Source of the DNA: an uncultured Emticicia sp.
GTDB lineage: Bacteria; Bacteroidota; Bacteroidia; Cytophagales; Spirosomataceae
Direction of reading: 5' to 3'
Assembly: GCF_937903345.1 (NCBI RefSeq)
Contig: NZ_CALCZQ010000021.1
Location: 1 to 64,000, forward strand
DNA: 64,000 nucleotides
The number at the start of each line of letters is the position of its first letter. Positions within the stretch are counted from its first letter, which is position 1. Both the position numbers and the translations under genes were made by a program. Under the pieces are notes generated by a model. That model ran no database searches, was not told where the DNA came from, and saw nothing but the letters and a program-made list of their open reading frames with translations. This document shows positions 7,901 through 18,153 of this stretch, one piece after another.

Positions 7901-10900
7901 GCTGGGTAGGTGCCACTACTTACCGAACCATCAGAAGCAACGGAGTAACTACGAATACCCCCGGTAATTTCAATATTGTTTTCTGAAAACTTATCTGCAC
8001 TTTGCCACGCATTACCAACGCCCCTAACTTTGGATAAGCGATTTAGTGGAGAATTGTCAAACTCAAAATTTTCGGTAAAAGGTCGATAATCCCCATGCAC
8101 TGAACTTGGCAAATTTGCTAATGCACCATTGCCAACATTTGAGAAAGGAATGTAAGATTTTTCATTTCTTCCGTAGCCGTCGTAAGTTACGGCATTTGTT
8201 ATAATGTCATTCGCTCCATTTGGACCAGCTTCTTGCGAAACTGTTTGTAAATTTCGCCCCAAACCATCAACATAAGCCAAAGTAGTTTGTATGTTTTGAT
8301 ACCCACTTACTAAACTATTTGAACCTATTCTTGGTATTAGTTCCTTAACGAAACTACTACCACCTAAACTACTGGCGTATTGGTATTGATAGGCTTTGAC
8401 AATGTTATTATCATGGTCAAAAACTCTATCTAAACGGTTCAAAGCATCAAAAGAAAAACTTGTTTTGAGCAAATTTGGTGCTGTACTGCTCAACATGCCT
8501 ACCATTGGTTTAAAGGTATAACTTGAAATATGGGCATTAGGTAAGCTACCTCTTAATGAATTTGCCGTTGATTCAATGATACTTGCATCAAAAGTGGTAA
8601 GTAAAGCTCTTGCATCTGGTGGCGTACCGTTGGCAATATAAATGACTGGATATTGTCCATTATAGCCCCATAAAAAACTATTGGTTGGTCCTCCTGATTC
8701 TTTAAAAGAAGTCAGATTTCCGTAAGTATCATAGCTTAGTTGTTGCGTTTCAGTGGCAGGGGTAGAGCTTCCCCCTACAAAGGTTTTTTGGCTACTTGGC
8801 AAAGTTTTGCCTCCAAATACGCCAAAAAAGTTTTGTACTTTACTGACGGGAGAACCATTCAAGAACGATTCTGTTTGTAATAATTCTGCCTTACGGGTAG
8901 CTAATAAACTGGCACTTGGCAATAGGTCGCCTGTGGTAATATCGTTTGGATATTTATATTCGGTTAAAATCACTTCACCTTTGCTGTTGGAGGTGCTTGT
9001 TTGGGTGAGCTGCAAATGGCTATCATTTCCATAAACATATTGCGTACTATTTTTGATCGTTCGACTAAGATTGCCATTGTTTTTGTAGCGTTCTTGGGTG
9101 GTACTTTCTTGGTTGTACTGAAAACCGCTAACGGATTGGTATTTTCTAAAAGAAAAAACGTTTGGATTGTAACCATTGGGGCTTGCTTCGACGTTGTGAA
9201 TAAATTTACCTGCTTTGATGCTGGTATATTTTGAATAATTTAAACTTGGTTTTAATACATAATCGTTTTGGTCATGTTTCAACAAATCTCCAGACTGGTC
9301 ATATATTTTCATTTGCTCAACTACTCCACGTTTCCAATCATATGAAACACTCCAGTAAGGAAAACTTTCTCCTGTTAAATCTGGAGCTTCATTTTCATCA
9401 GGTGAACGATAATCATAAACTGTTTTCCCTTTATACTCTCGACTACCGCCAACTATTTTAGCCTCTTTAACAAGCACAGTATTATACCCAATATACTGCC
9501 CCAAAGTGGTAGAAAGTGGCAATTGACTGGCAGAATTGAGATAGTAGGCATTGACGAAATTACCGCCATTGTCGGTTGTAAAATATTGAACTGGATAAGC
9601 ATATTTGCCGTTGGTTACGATACGCCCGCTTGAATTGCTGGGGTCGTCTTCGGGCGTATAGATATATTCTTTTATTAGGCAATGTGTTGGGTCTGCATCA
9701 GGACAATCTTTCATTTCTTTAATACGAACCCCGCCTGATGTACGAGTAACAAATGCACTTCCTACAACTGTAGGAATGGCTTGAACATCAATAAAGGCAA
9801 GGCTCGAATTTGAGCCTGTTACTTCCCGACAAAGCTTAGCATTCATAGTATAATTGCCTGGTGGCAACACCACATAATTTGACCCTTGGTCAAGTGCATT
9901 TTCGTTATTACGACAACTAAGGTTGTGTTGTGAATGAATAAGGCCCGATTCATTATTGATAATAAATACTTCTCCATCTATAATATCTTGTTCTACTGAG
10001 CCTAAATTAATTGTCCAATTTACTTTCATACAAGAATAGGCTCCTTCTGCAACTGTAAATGTGGCAGTAATTGGGCTTGGACAAGTTTCAGCAATACTAA
10101 ATGTTTTGGTAACCGAACCAATAGTTTGATAGTTGCCCGAGCATGGATTAAATATTTCATCATTCTTACCGTAGTAAGAATTGGCTTCATAAACAAATTC
10201 AGAAAATCCTTTTGTTGGATAGTTAATTCGCTTTAACTGCCCAATCAAGGCAGAACTAAAATCAGGATTGCGATTGGTGGCTGTGACAAAATAAGTAGCA
10301 AAGGTTGAGGCAGCCTTTTTGGGTTTTTCGCTCAAAGGAAGATTCACTTTTTTCAAGCTATCTAAATAAGTATCAAACTGAAAACTAGAAAAATTGCGTT
10401 TAATGATTTGCTTTGACCCTTCCGCCATTGCCGATGTAACTACAGAATAATCAGGCAATAATGTACCCTTGTTATTAGCATTATAATAGCCCCAATGGTC
10501 TTCTCGACTAATGACATTACCTCCCTCAGAAGGCAAAGATGGAATATCCGATTCCTTGTAATACTCAAAAATATATGGTTCATTGGCTTCAGGTGGCGTT
10601 CCGCTATTAGTAGGGCCAAATTCTTGTACCGAACGAAGTAATAAGCGTTTAGCTCCTGCTACATAAGAAAATAAAAACTTGCGTACTAAGTTATTTTGTC
10701 CATCTTTCAAACGAACTTCTTTCAAGGCTTTTGGCTTAGTTCCGCTTACCGAAAATGCCCAATCTTCTCTATTATTAAGCTCTTCCACAAACTCAACTTT
10801 TCCTCGTTCACCATTGTTGATTAGAATTTCTTGCAAAACCGTTTCGGTGGTCGTTGTACGTGAAACCGTCAATTTAGGCCCATAATCTAAGAATGGAAGT

Positions 10901-11775
10901 AAGGTTTCATACAAATATCTATACTCACTTTGGGCATGCGGTTGGTCAATGGTTCGTTGAATATAATTAAAATCTAAAGTATTGCCGTTGGGTGTTTCTA
11001 TCTTGCTCAAATACCATGTACTTACAATGTTTTTACCAAATTGGTATTCATCATCAACTAATATTGCCCCTTCTTGTTTGGCAAAAGTGTATTTTATACC
11101 TTTTTCGTCTGTAATTTCAAAACTTTCTATTCTACCACTTTGGTTTTGGAGATTGAATAATTGTCCACTTGCACCATAATTAAAATTTCCAATAATTCTT
11201 AATGGCTGTTTTGGTATCGTAATAGCTAATTTATTGGGGCTATCTGTTTGGGTTTCATCGAAAAAGAATTTACCGCCGCCGCCCGAAAAGCTAAAATTAA
11301 ACATATCAGGCTCTCCATCAAATTTGGTTTCACCTATTGCTTTTTTAAAATTATCTTCAGTATCATTATAAAAAGAGGTAGGCGTATAAGTCCCCGCATT
11401 GATAGATTGGACAATGCTTGCGGTCGGTTTTAATCCATTATAACCTTGGGTTTGTTCATCAGGCACACCACGAACTTGGCGTGTAATCGCACTCGTTCCA
11501 GCAATTGACCAACCCATGCCGACCGACGCGGGAATTTCGTGTACTTTCAAACCTGAGCTGGCATAATGTAGGTTAATTGGAAAAGTAAAGTCATTAAATT
11601 GAATCTTAAGAAGTTTGATCGATGGATTTATCTGCCCAGTATAAAGCGATACATCTATGTCGCCATACTTACCTAACGATGCTGCCGTTGGCGATACAGG
11701 AATGAGGGGGTGCTGTTTAGTTTGAGCAAAAGTATTCATGCTCACCCCAAGCAAAATGATAATTAGCTTTTTCAT
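4969..11775 (-). CDS. Secreted RHS/YD-repeat polymorphic toxin with HNH-type nuclease tip
   Basis: The protein has 2268 residues. Residues 1-17 form a Sec signal peptide ending in NTFA. A DUF6443-like segment lies near residue 1170 ([17 protein letters not shown]). YD repeats then lead to the conserved RHS core end ([25 protein letters not shown]) at about 2050. Residues 2051-2175 form a linker starting GEDCCGGDD. The tip has Cys2200-x2-Cys2203, Asp2213-His2214 and Cys2243-x2-Cys2246, a zinc-ribbon plus HNH-like nuclease pattern. The RHS shell encapsulates such toxins, and the tip is expected to cut nucleic acid in competitors. No type IX sorting tail is present. A coupled immunity gene follows. 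Confidence 0.9.
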   Translation of the reverse strand: MKKLIIILLGVSMNTFAQTKQHPLIPVSPTAASLGKYGDIDVSLYTGQINPSIKLLKIQFNDFTFPINLHYASSGLKVHEIPASVGMGWSIAGTSAITRQVRGVPDEQTQGYNGLKPTASIVQSINAGTYTPTSFYNDTEDNFKKAIGETKFDGEPDMFNFSFSGGGGKFFFDETQTDSPNKLAITIPKQPLRIIGNFNYGASGQLFNLQNQSGRIESFEITDEKGIKYTFAKQEGAILVDDEYQFGKNIVSTWYLSKIETPNGNTLDFNYIQRTIDQPHAQSEYRYLYETLLPFLDYGPKLTVSRTTTTETVLQEILINNGERGKVEFVEELNNREDWAFSVSGTKPKALKEVRLKDGQNNLVRKFLFSYVAGAKRLLLRSVQEFGPTNSGTPPEANEPYIFEYYKESDIPSLPSEGGNVISREDHWGYYNANNKGTLLPDYSVVTSAMAEGSKQIIKRNFSSFQFDTYLDSLKKVNLPLSEKPKKAASTFATYFVTATNRNPDFSSALIGQLKRINYPTKGFSEFVYEANSYYGKNDEIFNPCSGNYQTIGSVTKTFSIAETCPSPITATFTVAEGAYSCMKVNWTINLGSVEQDIIDGEVFIINNESGLIHSQHNLSCRNNENALDQGSNYVVLPPGNYTMNAKLCREVTGSNSSLAFIDVQAIPTVVGSAFVTRTSGGVRIKEMKDCPDADPTHCLIKEYIYTPEDDPSNSSGRIVTNGKYAYPVQYFTTDNGGNFVNAYYLNSASQLPLSTTLGQYIGYNTVLVKEAKIVGGSREYKGKTVYDYRSPDENEAPDLTGESFPYWSVSYDWKRGVVEQMKIYDQSGDLLKHDQNDYVLKPSLNYSKYTSIKAGKFIHNVEASPNGYNPNVFSFRKYQSVSGFQYNQESTTQERYKNNGNLSRTIKNSTQYVYGNDSHLQLTQTSTSNSKGEVILTEYKYPNDITTGDLLPSASLLATRKAELLQTESFLNGSPVSKVQNFFGVFGGKTLPSSQKTFVGGSSTPATETQQLSYDTYGNLTSFKESGGPTNSFLWGYNGQYPVIYIANGTPPDARALLTTFDASIIESTANSLRGSLPNAHISSYTFKPMVGMLSSTAPNLLKTSFSFDALNRLDRVFDHDNNIVKAYQYQYASSLGGSSFVKELIPRIGSNSLVSGYQNIQTTLAYVDGLGRNLQTVSQEAGPNGANDIITNAVTYDGYGRNEKSYIPFSNVGNGALANLPSSVHGDYRPFTENFEFDNSPLNRLSKVRGVGNAWQSADKFSENNIEITGGIRSYSVASDGSVSSGTYPANSLYKKTNKDEQGNSSIEYTDKQGRLVQKEQQLNATDYAITAYIYNNLGQLAFIVQPEAYNTATNFDKNSAIFPLGVFGYEYDDRGRQIAKHVPSGGWTYSVYDKLNREVLSQTELQRPDNKWRFIKFDAFNRTIQKGDLTNASSRNDLQNLFNAITNAYEEGSSNQSFPSSVSSSPTQQREAFIYDDYGFIAGEWAFNRANTYHDNYANAKGLLTGAVSWNSGDFSKVYHTVYHYDSKGRVIQTYQTHQLGGSQPWTKANIGNFYYNFNGQVLIDKKIQQKDNAPTIEDKTENEYDHVGRLTKVFHGINGNRFEVVRLTYDQVGRLIQKKFRADDNFLIGGALDYINRPPSPNPNIDDIARKAIFLNVGTVIDAKSINKYSATINPNSSQGVSISGLQTMDFGYHIRGGLRGINLDVSGNPTPNATEGDLFSYKLDYETAGFYDGNIGKQSWQTTANNSPVGVRSFTFGYDASSRLKYANYSGLSGESFGLPNINYDKNSNITNLQRNGKKGSGYGDIDNLTYGYTGNRLNTVTDGVSGNHEVDLIQRGGGNYTYYKDGSLKSDENKEITNIIYDSYLDKPKEVQLTGSRWVKMSYDGGGSLLKREFSTGEYWDFVKNTIYKNGVLYQMGTPEGRAVYQNSNWQYEFFYQDHLSNARVSFGANGQNLVTNDVTDFDPTGIPLSGTGVENSVENRFKFLNRERVPTFDLGVYQLGARMYDPQRMQFWSTDPKVDDGQHSFTPYHYAFNNPIRFSDADGLMGEDCCGGDDPSQDPFLFAKVAVTAFYDTKHAIYNTTLRAFGSDLRAGYKVENGSEVFETEFTRKPVDNSLKGSVKEAVSTVADVISILPVGSIEGKVLAQTSKTQTSRAAKAVVAETESQAVSITTPYKRPSGSVTAEQRASVQGKPCVDCGTTAPTMVADHKLPLVQEYYQTGTINIPYMRKVDAVQPQCPTCSARQGAGMAKYSKKMKKANGLK
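5258..5812 (-). repeat. RHS homology arm, copy in full-length gene
   Basis: This is the partner of 1860-2415. Similarity runs from FKFLNR through GEDCCGGDD to ESQA, after which the HNH tip begins. Confidence 0.8.
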
Positions 11776-12243
11776 GAAAGGGGGGGCTAAAGGTTAAAAT
11801 TCATACTTGTAAAACTTAAAATTTATTTTGGGTCAATTACAAAAAACTAAGCTTCAACACATCAGTACATTTAAGACATAAAAAAGCGTGATTAGTCACG
11901 AAAAACTTGTATGAGAGTGGGTCGAATTCCTTTAGGCAAAGCAAATCGAAAGGTCGAAGTGGCAACGTCCAGGCTTTAACATGGGCAATTTGTTTTTCTC
12001 AATTTTCGACTATTGAGAAATAGTTAGCTTTTTGCTAATGATATTTCTTATTTGTGGCTATAATTATTGATAAATTTGCATCACCCGTATAATAAATAAT
12101 AAATTTTTATTATTCGGTAAAGAAAAATGATAAATGCCATAAATAAAGTATATAAATAGTCATTATTGAGCGTTAGATCTATCCGTTGGCGTGAGCCGAT
12201 TGATCTACTTACCCAACAACCAATAAATTTTTAAGCACAAACA
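11776..12243. other. Noncoding region between divergent genes
   Basis: This stretch separates the RHS gene (minus) from the plus-strand gene at 12244, so it should hold promoters for both. I found no exact TAnnTTTG box. A short hairpin CGTGA-TTAG-TCACG lies near 11888, and a GATC-flanked hairpin with TTGGC/GCCGA arms lies at about 12174-12205 in the leader of the next gene. Confidence 0.4.
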
Positions 12244-12807
12244 ATGCACGAACTCGAACCTACCTACAACTGGCGTAAATTTTATATCAGTGAAGTGGAT
12301 AAAAAATCTCCTTTTTTCGGCCGAACCTACGGAAATACTTACCAAAATACGATTTATGGTTATTACATTGACCCAAATTGGGACGATATTGGTTCAGAAA
12401 CACTCTACTGTAAAATTTTGATGGTTGATTATGCAGCTCGCTATGCCGTTATTGAGCTTTTTGGCGAATGGAACGACACCCTTCACAACGATATCATGTT
12501 TTTGAAACGAACTGTGATTGATTATTTAGTCGAAAAAAACATTAATCAATTCATTCTGATTGGTGAAAATATTCTACAATTTCATGGTGGCGAGCAAGAT
12601 TATTACGAAGAATGGTTTGAAGATATTGAAGATGGCTGGATAGCAGCCATAAGTTTCAGAGATTTTATTTTGGAAGAATTTCGTCGTTATCATCTTGATT
12701 CATACATCAATTTTGGAGGAACGCTACAAATTGAAAATTGGCGAACGATGAAGCCTCAATTGTTTTATGAATTAGTGAGAGGATTAATTATGAGGCGTTT
12801 GAAATGA
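12244..12807 (+). CDS. Conserved-looking protein of unknown function
   Basis: A 187-residue soluble protein with no signal peptide or membrane segment. It is rich in Tyr, Trp and acidic residues (HELEPTYNWRKFYISEVD, GEWNDTLHNDIMFLKR, YYEEWFEDIEDGWIAAISF). The family is not recognised. It stands alone, with its own long upstream region and a strong bidirectional terminator downstream, so it is probably a single-gene transcript. Confidence 0.75.
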   Translation: MHELEPTYNWRKFYISEVDKKSPFFGRTYGNTYQNTIYGYYIDPNWDDIGSETLYCKILMVDYAARYAVIELFGEWNDTLHNDIMFLKRTVIDYLVEKNINQFILIGENILQFHGGEQDYYEEWFEDIEDGWIAAISFRDFILEEFRRYHLDSYINFGGTLQIENWRTMKPQLFYELVRGLIMRRLK

Positions 12808-12827
12808 AGTTTGAGCATAATATCTGA

Positions 12828-12866
12828 ATTTGAGATACGAAAAGTACATCATTTCGTATCTCAAAT
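12828..12866. terminator. Bidirectional terminator
   Basis: Perfect 15-bp arms (12828-12842 and 12852-12866) starting ATTTGAGATACG, between the convergent genes ending at 12807 and 12889. Confidence 0.8.
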
Positions 12867-12888
12867 CCCATAACTCTTATCGACAAAA

Positions 12889-13812
12889 TCATTTCATCAA
12901 TTTTCTATCTTTTAGCCAATCTTCCATGCGTGCTGCCCATGTTTCTACTGGTCCTCTACCTTTTTTCTTTAGTCCGTAGCCGTGCCCACCTTTTTCATAA
13001 ATGTGCATTTCCACTGGCACTTTATTTTTCTTACAAGCTAAAAAATATCCAATGCTATTTTCGGGCTGTACGCCATCGTCAGTTGTACTCACCAAAAATG
13101 TGGGTGGTGTATCTTTTGTTACTTGTTTTTCGTTGGAGTATAATTCCATTTTCTCGACTGGCGGATTTTTTCCTATCAAATTATCTCTAGAACCGAAATG
13201 TGTAAATTTATCACTAAAAGTAATGACAGGGTAAATCAATAACGAAAAATCAGGACGAACACTTACATTGGCATCGGTGATTTCCCCTATTTGATTAGTA
13301 AAATGTGTTGAAGCAGTTGAAGCCAAATGTCCACCTGCCGAAAAGCCCATAATACCTACTTTTTCGGGTGAAATACCATATTTTGCTGCATTTTTACGAA
13401 CTATTCTGATAGCTTGTTGGGCATCTTGTAGTGGTCTGATTTCGTCATTATCAAATAAATTATTTTGTGGAAGGCGGTATTTTAGCACAAAAGCCGTCAC
13501 ACCTCGATCGTTGAACCATTTCGCAATGTCGTGACCTTCATGGTCGATTGCTAAGATTCCGTAACCACCACCTGGGCAGATAATCACCGTTGCATCCGAG
13601 GTTTTTTTCTTGGCAGGATACACATACAAAGCAGGCTGAGTCACATCTTTCACACGTGTGATTCCATCAGTAGTTTTTGAGTCTTCAGGAATACTTACAC
13701 CCGCTTTTAGGCCCGGTGCTCCTTCTGGAAAAAGTAAAATAGTTTCGCTGGATTGAGCGAATAAATTAGACAAAGTAGTCATTAGAAATAGGGCTAAAAA
13801 AAGTTTTTTCAT
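12889..13812 (-). CDS. Exported alpha/beta hydrolase (esterase/acetyl xylan esterase-like)
   Basis: A 307-residue protein with a Sec signal peptide (MKKLFLALFLMTTLSNLFAQ). The oxyanion segment CPGGGYG is followed by the nucleophile motif GFSAGGH, an acidic residue in TTDDGVQPENS and the catalytic His in KGGHGYG, the complete triad of the carbohydrate-esterase-like alpha/beta hydrolases. It probably de-esterifies plant or other polysaccharide fragments in the periplasm, though the substrate is not shown by the sequence. Monocistronic, facing away from the Crp-type regulator at 13977. Confidence 0.85.
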   Translation of the reverse strand: MKKLFLALFLMTTLSNLFAQSSETILLFPEGAPGLKAGVSIPEDSKTTDGITRVKDVTQPALYVYPAKKKTSDATVIICPGGGYGILAIDHEGHDIAKWFNDRGVTAFVLKYRLPQNNLFDNDEIRPLQDAQQAIRIVRKNAAKYGISPEKVGIMGFSAGGHLASTASTHFTNQIGEITDANVSVRPDFSLLIYPVITFSDKFTHFGSRDNLIGKNPPVEKMELYSNEKQVTKDTPPTFLVSTTDDGVQPENSIGYFLACKKNKVPVEMHIYEKGGHGYGLKKKGRGPVETWAARMEDWLKDRKLMK

Positions 13813-13976
13813 GAGTCAAAAAGGCATATAAATTCTGCCAATCGGTTTAAAGTGAATAGTTGAAATACAAAGTTGAAAAAAAATATTGTTTCGCAAAGTT
13901 TTTCTGTGAATATTGTATATGGTTTTTTTTTCTAAACTAATCTTATCGATCTTTTTTAAAATTTTGGCCCATATTT

Positions 13977-14555
13977 ATGCACGAAGCATTTCAACATTGT
14001 TTGGAGTTTTTTCAATACATTCATCCCCTGAAATCGGAAAGTATTGAGGCTCTTATGCCCTGTTTTTCATTGAAAAGTTTCTCAAAAAAAGAGATTTTTG
14101 TGCAACAAGGCCAAGTTTCGGCTGAACTCAATTTTATTTATACTGGAAGTGTACGAGAGTTTTTTGAAGATAACTATGCCAACGAAACTAATACGTGGTT
14201 TGGCTTGGAGAATTCGATAGCGATTTCAACTTATAGTTTCTTTTCACAAAAACCAAGTTTGACGAATATTCAAGCTATCGAGGATGTACAAGCAGTGGTT
14301 ATTAAACATAGCGACCTGCACAAACTTTTCGACCGATTTCATGACATCGAACGACTCGGAAGGCTAATTGTTGAGCAATATTTAGTTCAAATCGAAGAAA
14401 TGAAAATCATACTCCAAACACTTTCGGCACGAGAACGCTACGAATATATTCTCAAAAACAAACCTGAATTTATCCGGCGAATCCCACTCAAATATTTGGC
14501 TTCTTTCTTAGGCGTTCAACTCGAAACTCTCAGCAGGGTAAGAAATCAAAAGTAA
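13977..14555 (+). CDS. Crp/Fnr-family transcriptional regulator
   Basis: A 192-residue protein. The N-terminal part is a cyclic-nucleotide-binding-like beta barrel (KEIFVQQGQVSAELNFIYTGSVREFF), joined by a long helix to a short C-terminal helix-turn-helix (IPLKYLASFLGVQLETLSRVR). Such single-domain Crp-like regulators are common in Bacteroidota and the ligand is usually unknown. It is divergent from the hydrolase at 12889, which may be a target (inference). Confidence 0.85.
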   Translation: MHEAFQHCLEFFQYIHPLKSESIEALMPCFSLKSFSKKEIFVQQGQVSAELNFIYTGSVREFFEDNYANETNTWFGLENSIAISTYSFFSQKPSLTNIQAIEDVQAVVIKHSDLHKLFDRFHDIERLGRLIVEQYLVQIEEMKIILQTLSARERYEYILKNKPEFIRRIPLKYLASFLGVQLETLSRVRNQK

Positions 14556-14789
14556 AATTTGATCTACCTTCTTACACGTTTCTAACGTCTCATTACCTAT
14601 TACATTCATCAGTCAAAACAATATTATTTAATATTAAACCAAGAAATCTGTAAAAAAATAATCTTGTGAAATGAACATCTCTTACGTCTTTTTCGTTTAT
14701 TAAGTCTTACTTAAATACTTATTCAAAAATTGGGTCCAAAATAATAAGCCCAATTTCTCTTAATCTCTTCTTACATACGCTATTAAATA

Positions 14790-15527
14790 ATGAAAAAAGT
14801 ATTTCTTTATATTGCAGCCACCATACTGATACTATTAATCGGTAGCTACTTGGTTCTCAACGAAAAGCTGCCTACTGGCGAAAACCCTGCAAAAGCCGAT
14901 GAATTGGCCAATAAAATGCTAAAAGCACTCAATAAAACTGCTTGGGATAGCACCAACGTAATTGCTTGGACACTAAAAGGAGGACATCGGTTTGTATGGG
15001 ATAAGAAAAACGAAATGGTGCAAGTAAAATGGGACAAAAACGAGGTATTACTCCATTTGAAAGAATGGAACAAGGGAAAGGCATTTAGTGAAGGTACAGC
15101 AAAAACAGATGGCCAATTGGATGTTTTACGTGGAAAAGCTTGGTCAATTTTCTGTAATGACTCCTATTGGCTGATAGCCCCCTTTAAAGTTCTTGATGAG
15201 GGTGTTAGTCGTAAAATCGTAAAGGCGAAAGACGGTTCAGATGCACTTTTAGTAAGTTATGCCTCAGGTGGAGTCACTCCAGGTGACGCTTATGTATGGT
15301 TTTTAGACAAGAATGGAATTCCAAAAACATATAAAATGTGGGTGAAAATAATTCCTATTGGAGGTGTATCTGCCACTTGGGAAGACTGGAAAACAACTGA
15401 AACTGGAGCAAAAATTGCCCAAAACCATAAGCTTGGGCCATTAGATCTTAACATAACTGATTTACGAACAGGCTATGATTTAGCAGGAATAAAAGTAGAT
15501 CCGAGTCTTTTCGATAAGATAAAATAG
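14790..15527 (+). CDS. Membrane-anchored protein of unknown function
   Basis: A 245-residue protein with one N-terminal hydrophobic segment (VFLYIAATILILLIGSYLVL) and no obvious cleavage site, so probably an anchored periplasmic protein. The rest is beta-rich with many Trp residues (NVIAWTLKGGHRFVWDKKN, KAWSIFCNDSYWLIAPFKV, DAYVWFLDKNGIPKTYKMW), giving the impression of a lipid- or ligand-binding shell. I cannot name the family. Confidence 0.75.
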   Translation: MKKVFLYIAATILILLIGSYLVLNEKLPTGENPAKADELANKMLKALNKTAWDSTNVIAWTLKGGHRFVWDKKNEMVQVKWDKNEVLLHLKEWNKGKAFSEGTAKTDGQLDVLRGKAWSIFCNDSYWLIAPFKVLDEGVSRKIVKAKDGSDALLVSYASGGVTPGDAYVWFLDKNGIPKTYKMWVKIIPIGGVSATWEDWKTTETGAKIAQNHKLGPLDLNITDLRTGYDLAGIKVDPSLFDKIK

Positions 15528-15534
15528 TTTTATT

Positions 15535-15617
15535 AAGTCCACGGTAGATAGTTTCAATCTTCATTTTTAAGTAGGCAAACTGTAAAATGAAAACTGCCCA
15601 AGCTAACCGTGGACTTT
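15535..15617. other. Inverted repeat between convergent genes
   Basis: AAGTCCACGGT near 15535 is repeated inverted as ACCGTGGACTT near 15607, enclosing about 60 bases. It lies between a plus gene ending at 15527 and a minus gene ending at 15622, so it may act as a two-way terminator. There is no T-tract of note. Confidence 0.4.
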
Positions 15618-15621
15618 TCTG

Positions 15622-16677
15622 CTACCAACGAATCAAGGCCGAACCCCAAGTAAAGCCACTTCCAAAAGCAGCCAAACAAACCAAATCTCCTTCTTTGATT
15701 TTCCCTTCTTCCCATGCCTCACACAAAGCAATCGGAATTGATGCTGCCGTTGTGTTTCCGTATTTCATGATATTATTATAAACTTTCTCGTCGGGTAAAC
15801 GAAGCGTTTTCTGTACAAATTGAGCAATACGCAAATTTGCTTGATGTGGCACGAGCATATCAATATCTGCAGGAGTATATCCAGTTTTATTGAGAGCCTC
15901 CATGATTACTTCCGGAAACTTAGTCACGGCGGTTTTGAACACCAACTGACCATTCATAGTAGGGTAGTAAGTCTTGTTTTCTAGCAAATTTTCATAAACA
16001 AAGATTTCACCAAATTCTACATCAGGAAAACCGAACTGTTCGGCTCCCAAATGATAACCGCCGTGGCTACCTGGACTAATAAGAGCCAATTCCTCGGCGT
16101 GGGTACCATCAGAATGTAAATGCGTTGTCAAAATGCCTTTACCTTCTTCAGCAGTTGGTTGAAGCACTACTGCACCCGCCCCATCACCAAACAGAACCGC
16201 TACATTTCGACCACGTGTCGTGAAGTCAAGCCCCATTGAATGCATTTCTGAGCCAACCACCAACACATTTTTATACATTCCGCCCTTAATAAATTGGTCA
16301 GCAACCGAGAGTGCATAAATAAAACCCGAACATTGGTTTCTAATATCTAATGCCCCCATTTCTTTGTGCGTAATGCCTAATTCTCTCTGCAAAAGCACCC
16401 CACAGCCAGGAAAATAATAATCGGGGCTAAGTGTAGCAAATACAATAAAATCTATTTCTTCAGGACTAATACTCGCCCGTTCACAAGCTATTTTGGCAGC
16501 GGCGGCTCCCATCGTGGTTGGGGTTTCAAGACCCTTTATTCCGTAACGTCTTTCTTTAATTCCCGACCGTTCTTGTATCCATTCGTCGGTAGTATCCATG
16601 ACCTTCATAAGATCGTGGTTTGTCACAATTTTCTCTGGTACATAAAAACCTATTCCTGCAATTTTTGAGTGCAACAT
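15622..16677 (-). CDS. fabH: Beta-ketoacyl-ACP synthase III (FabH)
   Basis: The enzyme condenses an acyl-CoA with malonyl-ACP to start fatty acid synthesis. I set the start at 16677 (MLHSKIAGIGFYVPEKIV), giving 351 residues, the usual FabH length; an upstream in-frame extension to 16812 looks noncoding. Catalytic Cys in RNQCSGFIYAL, His in VPHQANLRIAQ and Asn in YGNTTAASIP are all present, as is the FGDGAGAVVL glycine loop. A second KAS III is encoded at 18154 on the same strand, so one of the two may serve a special product such as branched, hydroxy or aryl-polyene lipids. Confidence 0.9.
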   Translation of the reverse strand: MLHSKIAGIGFYVPEKIVTNHDLMKVMDTTDEWIQERSGIKERRYGIKGLETPTTMGAAAAKIACERASISPEEIDFIVFATLSPDYYFPGCGVLLQRELGITHKEMGALDIRNQCSGFIYALSVADQFIKGGMYKNVLVVGSEMHSMGLDFTTRGRNVAVLFGDGAGAVVLQPTAEEGKGILTTHLHSDGTHAEELALISPGSHGGYHLGAEQFGFPDVEFGEIFVYENLLENKTYYPTMNGQLVFKTAVTKFPEVIMEALNKTGYTPADIDMLVPHQANLRIAQFVQKTLRLPDEKVYNNIMKYGNTTAASIPIALCEAWEEGKIKEGDLVCLAAFGSGFTWGSALIRW

Positions 16678-16932
16678 TTTTTTAGCTTGTTTAGAATCTA
16701 TATGCGAAGTTAACACAAAAATTTCTCCGTCATACAAATTTTTCTTAGAATTATGATATTGAATACCTCTCTTTATGACGAGCTTGCACCAATCAAATAT
16801 TACCATTGTCATTCAATAAGCATTCAACATTAAAAACTAATAAACTGACTGAATAGATTTTTATTTTTAAACATTTATGTTCATTTTGCATCATAAAAGG
16901 TTATAAATTGAATCATACTTCCAAAATTTTCA

Positions 16933-17151
16933 ATGAAAACACTCGCAATAAATAAAGGTAATACTGTGATTAGCTTTAAAAGTGAACATTTGGGAATGGG
17001 TATCATGTCTTTTAAGCCAGAGATAGGCGAAAAATACGCTGTTAAAATCAAATACCGCAACATTTACGAAAAAGAAGGCTTTGTGATGATCGTGGAAGCA
17101 GTCGCTGATAAAGAAAACATTCGCCTTATCGTAGGGGCAGACTACTACTAA
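16933..17151 (+). CDS. Short fragment resembling a macroglobulin-type (MG2) surface domain
   Basis: A 72-residue open frame. The core (NTVISFKSEHLGMGIMSFKP, then EIGEKYAVKIKYRN) resembles a beta-sandwich segment I remember from large Bacteroidota exported proteins with MG2-like domains, not a complete protein. It has no signal peptide. Downstream (17160-17411) are further coding-like scraps in other frames, so I read the region as a decayed gene and this as its longest surviving piece. Confidence 0.4.
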   Translation: MKTLAINKGNTVISFKSEHLGMGIMSFKPEIGEKYAVKIKYRNIYEKEGFVMIVEAVADKENIRLIVGADYY

Positions 17152-17162
17152 ACCAACTGGGA

Positions 17163-17411
17163 GTGTCGCTGTTATTTGACAATCGCAAGGTAAAATCTGT
17201 TTTCGGCAAAAACCACTTCCACCAAAAAGGTTTTATTAATGAAAATCCCAAAGAATAAGTTTCCTTCGGGCCTTACTCAATTTATGGTAATACAAGTATC
17301 ACATTTTTCAATATCGATGCCGCAACTAAAGGCAATATAACGCTCGAAGGGAATTCGTCAACAGAAATTCCAATTGTTGCTAGAAATACGTATTCGGTAG
17401 GCTATAAATAA
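17163..17411 (+). pseudogene. Decayed coding remnant
   Basis: Two coding-like stretches in different frames: one ending at the TAA at 17256 (SLLFDNRKVKSVFGK, HFHQKGFINENPKE), and one from about 17259 to the TAA at 17409 (FGPYSIYGNTSITFFNIDA, GNITLEGNSSTEIPIVARN). Neither has a start. They probably derive from the same lost gene as 16933-17151. Confidence 0.4.
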
Positions 17412-17449
17412 ACTTAGAATCTGAATTGATTGGTGAATGAATAAAACTA

Positions 17450-17479
17450 TTGCAAAATGAACGAATAATTGTACTTTTG
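17450..17479 (+). promoter_or_regulatory. Bacteroidota-type promoter for the Rrf2 gene
   Basis: TTG at 17450-17452, a 19-base spacer, then TACTTTTG at 17472-17479, matching TTTG/TAnnTTTG. The likely gene start is at 17543. Confidence 0.55.
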
Positions 17480-17542
17480 TTGAGTAAGATATCAGTTTTA
17501 TAATTGACTGATTGCGTTAAATTCTTCGTCAAAGCCAATAAA

Positions 17543-17971
17543 ATGATTTCTAAGAAAGCAAAGTATGCATTGAAAGCCCTAAAGGTTCTTGCAGAAAGAT
17601 ACGAATCGAAGCAACCGATCTTGATTGCTGATATTGCCGAAAAACAGAGTATTCCAAAGAAATTTTTGGAAGCTATTTTGCTCGAACTCCGTAATAATGG
17701 TGTACTTCATAGCCAAAAAGGAAAAGGAGGAGGCTACCAACTTCGCATGGCACCAGCTGATGTTTCGATTGCCAAAATCGTGAGAATAGTAGATGGCCCG
17801 ATTTCACCAATGCTCTGTGTATCACTTCATTTTTATGGAAAATGTGATGATTGTGTCGATGAAAAAACTTGCAAAATTAGACCAATTATGGAGAAAGTAA
17901 GAGATGCAAATTTGGCGGTTTATGAAAATACAACACTCAAAGATTTAATGGATTTCTCTGAGGAGCAATAA
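17543..17971 (+). CDS. Rrf2-family transcriptional regulator
   Basis: A winged-helix DNA-binding regulator of the IscR/NsrR type. I chose the ATG at 17543 (MISKKAKYALKALKVLAERY), giving 142 residues, because family alignment starts there; the longer frame begins at a TTG at 17504. The wing (HSQKGKGGGYQL) is conserved. Four cysteines occur in order C-x8-C-x2-C-x5-C within MLCVSLHFYGKCDDC and EKTCKIRP, suitable for an iron-sulfur cluster. It sits between two KAS III genes on the opposite strand and may respond to redox or iron-sulfur status. Confidence 0.85.
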   Translation: MISKKAKYALKALKVLAERYESKQPILIADIAEKQSIPKKFLEAILLELRNNGVLHSQKGKGGGYQLRMAPADVSIAKIVRIVDGPISPMLCVSLHFYGKCDDCVDEKTCKIRPIMEKVRDANLAVYENTTLKDLMDFSEEQ

Positions 17972-18015
17972 AAAGTCAACGGTCGATAGGCAGCAGTCAA
18001 GAGTAATTCAATCAG

Positions 18016-18088
18016 CCGAAATAGCATTTCGGTTTTCAGAGAGATAATATAAAAAACGGCACGAAATATAAGTTTTTTTGCCGTTTTT
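18016..18088. terminator. Two-hairpin terminator between convergent genes
   Basis: Hairpin CCGAAAT/ATTTCGG at 18016-18032 followed by TTTT, and hairpin AAAAACGGCA/TGCCGTTTTT at 18052-18088. It serves the Rrf2 gene (plus) and the KAS III gene (minus). Confidence 0.75.
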
Positions 18089-18153
18089 GTTATCGGACAG
18101 CTTTGTAGGCTCTGAAAATATTTTACTTCAAGGTCGGAAATTCGCTCCACAGT

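Noticed and set aside
15622..16812. Longer FabH start at 16812
   Set aside because: The extra 45 residues precede the conserved FabH start and have no family match; the ATG at 16677 fits.
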